DNA of 64,000 nucleotides from positions 89,612,295 through 89,676,294 of the forward strand of contig CM066327.1 in assembly GCA_033807775.1 (NCBI GenBank), written 5' to 3'. Position numbers and translations under genes: made by a program. This DNA comes from Saussurea involucrata (taxonomy: Eukaryota > Streptophyta > Magnoliopsida > Asterales > Asteraceae). Position 1 is the first letter of the stretch. Each line of letters opens with the position of its first letter. Under the pieces are notes generated by a model that was not told the origin of the DNA, ran no database searches, and saw only the letters and a program-made list of their open reading frames with translations. This document shows positions 55,862-64,000 of this stretch, in pieces.

Positions 55862-56741
55862 TTTGGAGACAATGATGAAAGATTTCATAAGTCACACGCA
55901 GGCGACCATAAGAAATCTAGAAACGCAAGTTGGAGAATTAGCTCGCGAGGTGAGAGATAGGTCTAGTAGAACCATTCCTAGTAAGACCGACATGCTTCAT
56001 GAGAGTGAGAGTGAACATGTAATGGTTGTAAATACAATTGATGAAGAGAATCGTGTAGAACACCCTACCTTGGAGGACCTACTGATTTTTTCTAAAGAAC
56101 AAGCTGAGACAGATGCTACAGCAACAAACCCTATTGTTGTTAGTTTATCAACTCAACTAGTAGGAAAGAGAGATATAGTGGTTACAACACCCATGCCAAA
56201 AAAATCTGACTTTCCATTGTTATTCCCATATGAAGTCAAAAAGGAATCGTTTGTGCAAGGTGATGTTGTAATAGGTCCATTATGCTTTAATCTTAATGCT
56301 GCAACACCAGCAGAGGCAAAGACCACCACCACTCACTCGTCCTTCTATCAAAACCTAGAAAGAAATGGTGTGAGTCGTGTTCCAGATCTTCCATCCTATG
56401 AACTCCACCTTCCAAGGCTGAAGAACCAAAAAGATGAGTTACCGTTCAAAGAGTCTCTCGATGTGCATGATGAAGAGTTCACCCTCAATATGTTTCATGC
56501 GATGAAATGCCCTGATGATACTAAAGAATGTTCTCACGTTTGTTTTGTTAAAACCGTCTGTCCTGATGATGAAGGAAAAGAAGTGTTGAGAGAAGTGTGG
56601 AAACAAAAGTGGAAGGATAAACATCCACCAAACCAAGGAGAAGAGCTACATAAACACCTACTCTTCACGAGTAGGACAGGTCCAATTTTTCTTTACTTCA
56701 GCTCCATAGTGTTCATTTTCTTTTTTTTTTCTTTTTTTTAG
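55862..56741 (+). pseudogene. Athila-like gag C-terminal fragment of element C
   Basis: The frame after the B LTR reads TMMKDFISHTQATIRNLETQ then VGELAREV, typical of the gag C-terminal part of Athila/Tat-type Gypsy elements. A long charged region with no recognised protease or zinc knuckle follows, and the frame stops at 56,741. The frame looks longer because it runs back into the B LTR to 55,794; that part is not gag. No pol is present before the LTR, so C was non-autonomous or has lost it. Confidence 0.7.
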
Positions 56742-57477
56742 TATCCACGAGTCTGGGAAACTTTTTATATGCATTCTTTTGAGTTTGAGTGGTAGTCATC
56801 GATATATTTTTTTTTGCAAACCATAGCTCGAATAATTTTTTTGGTTCTTAATCCATCCTAAGTTTTACACTTGAACCAAGCAATGTCTTCTTGTGCAGTA
56901 ACTTGGATCCGTTTTTTGAAAAGCTTAGAAGATGATTTAGGCCATCTTTCTTAAACACAAGCCATACATTTTTCCCTTTGCACCTTTGAACCTAAGCTTA
57001 TTGTGATCCTCAATGAGGACATTGAGAAGTTCAAGTGTGGGGGAGGGAATACATCACTCCTAAGCAGAAAAGAGCAATGAGAAAACAAATATAAGCTCAA
57101 AAAGAACGAGTGAAAAAAAGCAGAAAATATGAAAACATGTTGCAACACCAGTATTATGTGCTACAACATACCGGACGAGTACTTGAAGGCAGTTTGTGGA
57201 AGAGATTTGAAGCCAAAAAATTGAAAAATCCCACAAAAAGTCCTAATGATTCTATGTCTAAAAGATGGAGTTTGCCTAACAAAAGGAAACATGACTCTTG
57301 GTTTATGGTATTAAACTTTCGGTTGGAATGAACTTATAATTATAATAGGCTATGGTTTTGTTTGAGTTTATTGACCTATATCACTCAACTTTATTTTTTT
57401 TCTTTTTCATATATTGAGTCTTTTTATTTTGTCATTTTCGTTGCTTGGGGACAAGCAACAATTCAAGTGTAGGGGTG
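56742..57477 (+). other. Element C 3' non-coding region with two polypurine tracts
   Basis: AAGTTCAAGTGTGGGGGAGG near 57,027-57,046 resembles an internal polypurine tract, and ATTCAAGTGTAGGGGTG (57,461-57,477) directly precedes the LTR. Two such tracts occur in Athila-type elements. No gene is seen. Confidence 0.65.
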
Positions 57478-58881
57478 TGATAAGTGCATAATTTATTACA
57501 TTTTGATCACTTCTTATTTCTATATTTACCTTTATTTTAGTTTCTCAATCACCATAATTGAGTCTTTTACTTTGTTTTTACCATTTATTTAGTTTGGAGC
57601 TAAGAAAGAGGAATAAACTCTGTTTTGTGCCATTTAAGAAGAATTTGTAACAGTTCGGTATGCTGCAGCAGGATGCTATAGCATGGTTCGCAGTTCCTGA
57701 AAATTCAAAGACATCACTTCATAAACTTTTTGGTTGGGGAATCTTTTGACAATCTCTTCAGCCCTTTCTTGCAAGCTGGAAGGCAGGGCATCTTCAGGGA
57801 ATACTATCATGAAGGAGACTACCTTAAGAAAAGCATCTTATAATCCTTTTAGCTTTTGGTTAATAACCTTTGGTTTAAGAAATCTTTGTGCTAGTAATAG
57901 TGACATTAGATGCTCTCCCCTTGTATAAATAGGAGCTGAACTCCTGGTTGTTTTAGACACCACTCCTTGCCTTAGGCAAGTTGTTCTCTCTAGTTCTAGT
58001 TTCTAGTTATTTTACTTTATTTCTAGTTTCTTCTAACAAGGAAACTAGCTGAGTAGTTCATCTAGCTACTTAGAATCAATTGTTATCCTTTTTATGCTTT
58101 AATCTATAAACTGTTGGCACATTTCTTGTTCTTAATATTTACATTTATGTTTGATCATCATGATTTGTATGTGTTTAAGAGCGATGATGGGCTAATTTCC
58201 CTAGCTTGAGTGTAAGTAATGGTTGGGAGATAAAAGTCGTTGTGTAGTGGAAGGTTGCTTTTGCTATTGGCTATCATCCTTACTACTCACCCCTTGTTTC
58301 TAAGTTTCATCTAAGTAGTTTTCTTGACAAGGTGACGTATGTTGTTCTACTTAGTTGAGTTGGACTTGAATGCAAGCCAACGTAAATATTTAGAGCATTG
58401 AGGTGTTATAATATCAATTTTTACAAATTGTTACTTATATGGAAAATCAGTGAGATCTACCCTACATTGGTTGGGTTACCCGAATGCGTGGTACTGCCAG
58501 TAGCTAGGCTTATCTATACCTTGAAAAGGGTCTGATCGTTCCAGTAGTAAGGATGAGAACCAATGCTGCAGCACATGCTGTAGCAACCTACCTAAGCACA
58601 ATGTTGCTATAATCCAGCCAGAACTTACACCCTTGCATTTCTTTTACTGTTTTAAAACCAATTTCAAAGCTGTTAACTCACACAAAGATTATTCCTTCGA
58701 ATTCACCATCTGAAATCTTACTTTAACTTTGACTTGTTAGAAATCCTTACTTTCTTGTCCCTGTGGATCGATATCCGGTACTTTGTACCACTTTATTACT
58801 TGTTTCAAACGATAGTGGTTTGGCATGTATACTTGCGTGTTATTCCATTTGTGATTTTCTGGTCACATAATCCACGAACCA
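57478..58881 (+). repeat. Element C 3' LTR
   Basis: 1,404 bp, TGATAAGTGC...CACGAACCA, matching the truncated left LTR over 400 bp. Confidence 0.88.
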
Positions 58882-59143
58882 ATTGCGATATTTTTTAATC
58901 AAAAACTTATCTAGAAAATTATATAAAACTTGATAAAAATTTGAATTTATTAAAATTAAAAAAATAAATAAATTTAAAAGATATAATGAGATTTTTAAGA
59001 ATGTATTCAAGTTAAAATGAAGATTATCCTAATTTTTAAAAATAATTTCCATTTTATGGTGCTTTTTAATTAATAGATTATGTGGCTCATATTATTTCCC
59101 GTCTTCTCGCATATTGACTGTCTTCTTGTTTGAACCTTCCCCT

Positions 59144-59571
59144 ATATGTGTATATATATATAGGGAAATATATATGTATATATATATATATATATATACT
59201 TGTGTGTGTTAGTGTTTTGAATGATCCCATAGAACAATTTAGATTCATAATTATAAAACTAAAAAAGAAAGAAGAATCATTTATATCAAATATATGTAGA
59301 TTATAAGAAAATGATACACCAGCAATGCAAATCAAGAAAATCAGGATTAAATCTCTTAAATCTTTACTCACCACTTTCTTCAATCTTTAAATAATCCATG
59401 TTCGACTCTCCATGCATGGAAATACTTATCTAGGGTTTTAAGTTATGTTTCATCTTAATCTTTATTAAAGCCTTAGGTCCGTACATAATTATCATGTATC
59501 CTTGAAATAGTATGTGTAAAAAAAAAAAAAATCCATGCATGCCTTACAAAATAAAGCGAACACGTTACAAC
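59144..59571. other. Unassigned spacer
   Basis: AT-rich, with (TA)n near 59,150-59,200 and a poly-A run near 59,520. Nothing else is recognised. Confidence 0.4.
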
Positions 59572-59936
59572 CATTGTTCTAAAAATCTCGCCGCACAGCC
59601 ATCATGACGAGCCATCACACAAGGCTTGTGTCTCACGCCATGTTAAGCCCGTGATATGCCATGACTTAATGTGTAGTTTGTGTAATGTGGTATTTGATTT
59701 TTCTTTACGTTTTAAACGTCTTATTTGCAAGTTTTTAATATATAACCTAACTTAATTTGATTATTACGATTGACTCATTAACTAACACTACAAAACATAT
59801 GTTTTAATATATAATATTATATATGAATTAAAAATTTAACGTCGTACGTCACGCCTTGAAAACGTCATGGCTCCTAAGGCTTGAGGTTTGACCTGGCCAC
59901 CACGCCACACCATGCCTTACGCCATTTAGAACCTTA
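59572..59936. mobile_element. hAT-like MITE, relative of the 31,958 copy
   Basis: The ends are CATTGTTCTAAAA and, inverted, TAAGGTTCTAAATGG, with an 8-bp duplication GTTACAAC (59,564-59,571 and 59,937-59,944). The interior matches the 31,958 copy in the opposite orientation. Confidence 0.8.
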
Positions 59937-60243
59937 GTTACAACAGAAGTCAAGCCGTAGTTTAGGCTAACATGATAGCAAAGCCATTACACGCCATAAC
60001 GAGGCTATAACAATTTTGCTTAGATCCATGCTGACAAAGTAACATCTGAAACATGTGTCACATATTTTTAAAATCTATAAGTTTGATCTATGTGTCTTCA
60101 TTTTCAAACCCACTTGGATAAGAATCATTTCAAGACACATCATCTAATTATTCTCTATAAAAAAAAGATGAGATGAAAAGCTATTGGGGTCTGTAGTACT
60201 GTGATTCAGAATTAAAAGAGAAACAACAATGAATATAATTAGC

Positions 60244-60615
60244 TCAAGTACCAGCATGGTTTAGTGAACCTTTTGATGGTGAAGCTGAGTTAGCATAACT
60301 CGGTGGGTCTGTGACGGTTGGAGCCTCGACCCCTTCGGGAATCGGGGATGTTTCCATGCTTGTAAACGAAATATTTCTCTTTTGAGGCGAATGTGGAGAT
60401 GAAGGTAATGGCGGTGAAACGGAAAGTGTCCTGGAAATTCCGGGATTAACTTCCGCAACCTCTTCAATACCTTCATCCACATAAATAACATCTTGCATAC
60501 TCAGTTTGTGGTATTCGATTATTTCCCTCAAGCAGCTATTCTCACGTATGTATACGGAGTTCTCGTGAGCCAAACGAGCCTTCTCGGCTAAAAGTGTCTC
60601 GAGTTGGAGACGTAT
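60244..60615 (-). CDS. Conserved plant coiled-coil protein, last coding exon
   Basis: Minus-strand exon from an acceptor (CAG, plus 60,616-60,618) to TGA at 60,244. It codes IRLQLETLLAEKARLAHENS, a second helical stretch LREIIEYHKLSMQDVIYVDE, then a Ser/Pro-rich tail. With the two upstream exons it forms a small conserved plant family of coiled-coil proteins of unclear function; from memory, Arabidopsis AT1G30050 and AT5G01970 are relatives, not checked. A longer open frame to 60,912 runs through the intron and is not the gene. This is the only host gene in the window with clean exon joins. Confidence 0.75.
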   Translation of the reverse strand: MRLQLETLLAEKARLAHENSVYIRENSCLREIIEYHKLSMQDVIYVDEGIEEVAEVNPGISRTLSVSPPLPSSPHSPQKRNISFTSMETSPIPEGVEAPTVTDPPSYANSASPSKGSLNHAGT

Positions 60616-61898
60616 CTGACCACACAAAAACATGATATACAACCCAAAAAACAAGTGAAACTTTATAGTAAGCCGGAAAAAAATCACTTGTTTCAGTGTG
60701 ATATATGAAACAAGACCCCCACGGACAGACCAAGATTTTTTTTTCAAGTGGTGGCGCCATTTGACTATAAGAAACAAATATAGAGATATTTTCCACAAAA
60801 TTATCATTGGTCTGGTGGTGGTTAGTTCATAGTTTTTCTGTGAGGTCATGTATTCAAGTCTTTTATTGCAAAGTTTTTTCAGAAACATGAAAATGACACG
60901 AACGAGATTCAAACTCTGGTCTGGGGTGGAATAAAAGCCTTACAAACCAACTTTACCAGGGAAAACTTGTGTCCCGTTGTAGTTTCAAAATATATACCGT
61001 GACACATAACAAATTGACACGGTGATACTTTTCACTACCCTGTAATTTTTAAGCTACAACGAAAGAACGAAACGGTGGCACGTGCCACCATAAAACCCCC
61101 CTGGGTCTGTTCCTAACGACACGTCGACCCCAAAATTATACATGTTTTAGTCTTTACCCAATTATATACATATATATAGGCGAAGAATAGTGTGAGAAGT
61201 TGAGGTGAACGTGAGAAGCGTGAGAAGTGGATCTGAACCGTTGATCACTCCCATGAATTGCGGCTTAGAAGAGAATTGATCTGGTGCATCTCGGTGTATC
61301 TTATCTGGGTGCATCTCATCCTAATGTGCGTCCATTTCTCATCCAACAGTTGATAACCATTTCTCACGTTAACCTCAACTTCTCACCGGAACCCAACCCT
61401 ATATATATATATATATTTGTTTTAACCTTTAGCCAATTATACATGTTTTAGCATATAACTTTTAGCACAATTATAATATTCTAGGATTTTACTCATTTAC
61501 ACTATTTGGCAATTCAGATTCTGGCTTTGGAAGAATGTTAAAGAAATTGTTGTATTTAAGAAATTTCATATGTTACTTTGTCATATTGAGGCATTTTTAT
61601 GTTATATTCAGGCTTTTGTTTTAACTATTACTCATCCAATGGATTTATAGTCTTGGTAGAGGTGTCTCAAAAAAATATTGGAAGACCTTGCATGTCCCCT
61701 CCTTGTCCCATCAATCATTTTAAGAGACATCATTATTTACATTCCATCTCCCCCAAAAACGAAGATAATTTATATATATATATATATATATAATGAAAAA
61801 CAACGAGTCTTGTAATGATTGGCGGAACAGAGGGGACAAGAGAAATGGGAGCAGGTGACGTTCTTTCATAGTATGCACACAAGAAGTAAAGAGTATAC
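60616..61898 (-). other. Intron of the coiled-coil gene
   Basis: 1,283-bp GT-AG intron (donor ATG|GTATAC). It holds a MITE at 61,179-61,400, (TA)n tracts at about 61,400 and 61,770, and two tRNA-like box pairs at about 60,810-60,960 that may be SINE remains. Confidence 0.65.
61179..61400. mobile_element. MITE with GTGAGAAGTTGAGG arms
   Basis: The left arm GTGTGAGAAGTTGAGGTGAA pairs with the right arm GGTGAGAAGTTGAGGTTAA (reverse complement). The outer end GGGTTCCGGTGAGAA is like the ends of the palindrome MITEs. (TA)n lies on both sides, and GGTGCATCTC repeats lie in the centre. Confidence 0.75.
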
Positions 61899-62063
61899 CA
61901 TGTCATCATCCGGAGGGTGGTCTCCTTTTTCACGAGCCTCTCGAAGCATTTTATTTTCTTCTTCTAACTGAGAACTTCTTTGTTTTGCGAAAGCTAGATC
62001 TGCTTCAACAGTTTTAATCTCCCGAAGAAGAAGTTTTGCTTTAGCTGCTGTTGCAATGGCCAC
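61899..62063 (-). CDS. Conserved plant coiled-coil protein, middle exon
   Basis: 165-bp exon (55 codons) with acceptor CACAG at plus 62,064-62,068 and donor GTATAC. It codes VAIATAAKAKLLLREIKTVE then ADLAFAKQRSSQLEEENKML, a heptad-rich coiled coil. Both joins are in phase 0 with the neighbouring exons, so the gene model is coherent. Confidence 0.8.
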
Positions 62064-62692
62064 CTGTGACACGAAGCAAATCGTAACAACTACAATCAAT
62101 TAATTATGAGGGTGGAAATCTTCCAAAGAAAAAAAAACATGTTATCATGCAATGCGTTTTGAGTAGAATATTCCCACATCCCTTTCCCAGACCTTCTTAG
62201 GTAGAAGACATATCTGGGTGCATTCCACCCCTAGACCCTTCTAGGTAGAAGACATTGCGTGCATCAGACCCCCAGACCCTACTTTTGAATAGGATAAAAT
62301 GGCCACTGAGTTTGTTTGGTTTGGTTTGGTTTGGTATGGGGTGATAAAGTTAGGATTTCAAGCCAACATCTTATGTAGGATTTCAAGCCAACATCTTATG
62401 TAGAGACAAACTCCCTAGATTTGATGGGTTGGGTTCAGGTTGAGGTTAACGTGAGAAGTGGTTGTCAACCGCTGGATGAGAGATCGATGCACATAGGATG
62501 AGATGCACCAAGATGCACCGGATCAATTCCCTTCTAAGCCGCAATTCATGAGAGGGCATTTGATTAAAAGTGATCAGCGGTTCAGATCCACTTCTCACGC
62601 TTCTCACTTTAACCTCAACTTCTCACACGATCCTTCACCTAGATTTGATATGCTTCAACTATTGATATGCAATCACACATTTGCAACCTTAC
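62064..62692 (-). other. Intron of the coiled-coil gene
   Basis: 629-bp intron with donor GAC|GTAAGG. It contains the MITE at 62,426-62,638, a 25-bp tandem duplication near 62,348-62,402, GGTTT repeats, and a possible SINE tail (GCGTGCATCAGACCCCCAGA, about 62,180-62,290). Confidence 0.65.
62426..62638. mobile_element. MITE with 11-bp target duplication
   Basis: Same family as 61,179. It starts GGGTTGGGTTCAGGTTGAGG; the right end is inverted GTGAAGGATCGTGTGAGAAG. CTAGATTTGAT flanks both sides (62,415-62,425 and 62,639-62,649). An 11-bp duplication points to a Mutator-like transposase. Confidence 0.75.
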
Positions 62693-62851
62693 GTCGCGAG
62701 ATGCCTTGAGTTGATGCACATGGTTTGTTGGTCTAGCATCCTGCCATTGGTTCTGCATACCAAATTCTCCATGATTCGTTTCACTTCTGTTGTTCTGCTC
62801 GCAAGATTCTTTGATATCTTGAGTTCTCTTGTCCACAATGGTACCCCCTTC
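62693..62851 (-). CDS. Conserved plant coiled-coil protein, upstream exon in window
   Basis: 159-bp exon (53 codons), acceptor TTACCAG at plus 62,852-62,858, donor GTAAGG. It codes EGGTIVDKRTQDIKESCEQN ... MQNQWQDARP ... HQLKASRD and continues into VAIATAAKAK. A Met at codon 32 could be the start, but the exon is open to its acceptor, so a further 5' exon is likely and is not identified. Confidence 0.7.
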
Positions 62852-63319
62852 CTGGTAACAAGTTAAAGAACAGATCATTCCTTGTATTTTTTTCACTGAA
62901 CATATTCATCAACTATATGCCGAATTTAAAGATTGCAACTATTTTAGAATGGAGGTAGTAGCATTCAGTAAATATGGTCTGCAAGTAGAGACTCTTAGTG
63001 CTTGCTTATAGTATGGTACTATTAGTAGCATTCTATTGAAGCCCTAACGCTATATAATCCATATTCATAGAGTTCCCAAATGATCATAATGATATTTCAT
63101 CTGAAGCTAGCCATGTGAACTTTGTATGCAACCACCACATAAAACAATGCAAGTGTTTGGATTAAAAGGTTGCTATTCACAGTGTTCTTCACATTGAGTT
63201 TCAGATTGTTTGGATTAAGTAACTGTAATTATCCTTGCTAAAACCCCCGAAAGCGTCCCGGTTCTTTCATATTTCTCATTAGTATAACCAAACTAAACAA
63301 ACCAAGTTTATCACATATA
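62852..63319. other. Upstream intron or spacer
   Basis: No exon, promoter or repeat is recognised here. Confidence 0.35.
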
Positions 63320-63728
63320 GGGTGTGTTTGGTATGGTGGACAGCATAACACACTTGTCCCATGTTTGGTGTGGCTATATGTGGACCAAACTAGAACTAAC
63401 TTGGACAAATGTGGAACAAGCGTGTTCTCTCCTACCCCCTAGAACTAAGTGGAACAAGACCTGATATAGATATACCATTATACCTTCACCCTAATCCACG
63501 CCGCTCTCTCTTCAGCCTCTCATCAAAATCATCTCTTTCACGCCTTCTTAAATTGAACTCGCCTCCTAAATCTGGAATCGATCAGGTTCTGGAATCAATC
63601 AAGTAAGGGGATAAAAAACACCAAACAACTCACTAGGGGTAAATTGGTCAACTTAACCAGCCTTGTTCTGTCATGTCTTGGTCAGTTGTCCTGTTGTGTT
63701 TTGCCCTGTCAGCGTACCAAACGCACCC
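63320..63728. mobile_element. MITE with GGGTGTGTTTGGTA ends
   Basis: The left end GGGTGTGTTTGGTATGGTG pairs with the right end GGGTGCGTTTGGTACGCTG (reverse complement). The flanks are ATA on both sides (63,317-63,319 and 63,729-63,731), consistent with a 3-bp (Harbinger-like) or TA duplication. The open frame inside is not a gene. Confidence 0.7.
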
Positions 63729-63829
63729 ATAGAGGTATGGTACGGGATACTTCTCGTTGATATGTAGTCATATTTAGCAGATTCCTCCATCAACATTCAA
63801 CAGGTATCTGCTACTTTTTTGGAAAGGGT

Positions 63830-63985
63830 TCCTGGGCCTTCGGCCGAGTACATCCCTGGCAAACAACCGACCGCGAAGTAATGCAGCCCTGAGAAAATCC
63901 CAGTGGCCACAAGTGCTGTGGGTGGGGCTCGAACCCGGGCAAGCGCTATGAACTTCCCAGGCCTTACCACCACACCACATCCCTT
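63830..63985 (-). mobile_element. tRNA-derived SINE, head region
   Basis: On the minus strand an A box (TGGTGGTAAGGCC) and a B box (GGGTTCGAGCCC, plus 63,926-63,937) are spaced about 30 bases apart. A GC-rich body with CTCAGGGCTGCATTACTTCG follows. This is the layout of plant tRNA-derived SINEs. The 3' end is not clear. Confidence 0.6.
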
Positions 63986-64000
63986 GTACCACTGCAATCA

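Larger units (their letters stand above)
40481..58881 (+). mobile_element. Element C: Athila-like Gypsy remnant containing B and D
   Basis: A target duplication ATTGC lies at 40,476-40,480 and 58,882-58,886. The right LTR is 57,478-58,881; only the first 403 bp of the left LTR remain (40,481-40,883). A gag fragment and polypurine tract precede the right LTR. Copia copy B was inserted in the gag region, and a deletion then joined C's left LTR to B's pol. Confidence 0.85.
39681..59143. mobile_element. MITE with AATCACATGTGATT palindromes, split by element C
   Basis: Left part 39,681-40,480; right part 58,882-59,143. The right end read inverted is AAGGTTCAAACAAGAAGACA. Both arms share TATGAGCCACATAATCTATT then AATTAAAAA. 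The left part holds many AATCACATGTGATT and AATCATATGTGATT palindromes. The two halves join through the 5-bp duplication ATTGC made by element C. TA/GA tracts flank the outside. Confidence 0.75.

Noticed and set aside
60616..60912. 5' extension of the coiled-coil exon frame
   Set aside because: Runs through an intron with a good acceptor; the extension has no family resemblance.

Overview
This is plant nuclear DNA, almost entirely transposable elements. It has plant-type LTR retrotransposons (a SIRE/Maximus-like Copia with an extra gene after pol, a chromodomain Gypsy and an Athila-like Gypsy), plant MITEs, a Helitron, tRNA-derived SINEs, a NAC gene fragment and a stretch of plant mitochondrial DNA. 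A flowering plant, probably a eudicot, is the reasonable reading; the species cannot be named from sequence alone.

Layout. 1-600: tail of a LINE-type RNase H. About 600-4,470: mitochondrial DNA in the nucleus, with trnK(UUU) and an open nad6. 4,732-7,906: solo LTR with a hAT-like element inside. 8,604-9,944: MITE carrying a broken NAC-domain fragment. 9,950-23,018: nearly complete 13.07-kb Copia element (A), inserted 5 bp inside a Helitron end whose body continues to 23,940. 24,041-27,898: chain of four foldback MITEs separated by (TA)n/(GA)n. 27,940-39,020: tandem array of about 340-bp hairpin units, split by a Gypsy-type element (G), a MITE and a Mutator-like element that itself holds a solo LTR. 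39,152-59,143: two more MITEs; the second contains an Athila-like element (C), which contains a second, 5'-deleted Copia copy (B), which contains a young Gypsy element (D). 59,572-64,000: a hAT MITE and the 3' exons of one host gene on the minus strand for a conserved coiled-coil protein, with MITEs and SINEs in its introns and upstream.

Two things stand out. First, the extra gene of the Copia family looks like a self-contained transcription unit in both copies: TATA box, leader intron ending just before the ATG, a long first coding exon, a short GT-AG intron, and a second coding exon. The second intron differs in length between copies by one base, yet splicing restores the frame in both. The product has a basic nuclear-type motif, a long coiled coil and acidic tracts, and no visible membrane segment. 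Second, at least nine MITEs share ends resembling GGGTTCAAACGAGAA. Nearly all sit in (TA)n or (GA)n tracts, and most carry family-specific arrays of 10-14-bp palindromes in their centres. One copy outside a microsatellite has an 11-bp target duplication, pointing to the Mutator-like group.
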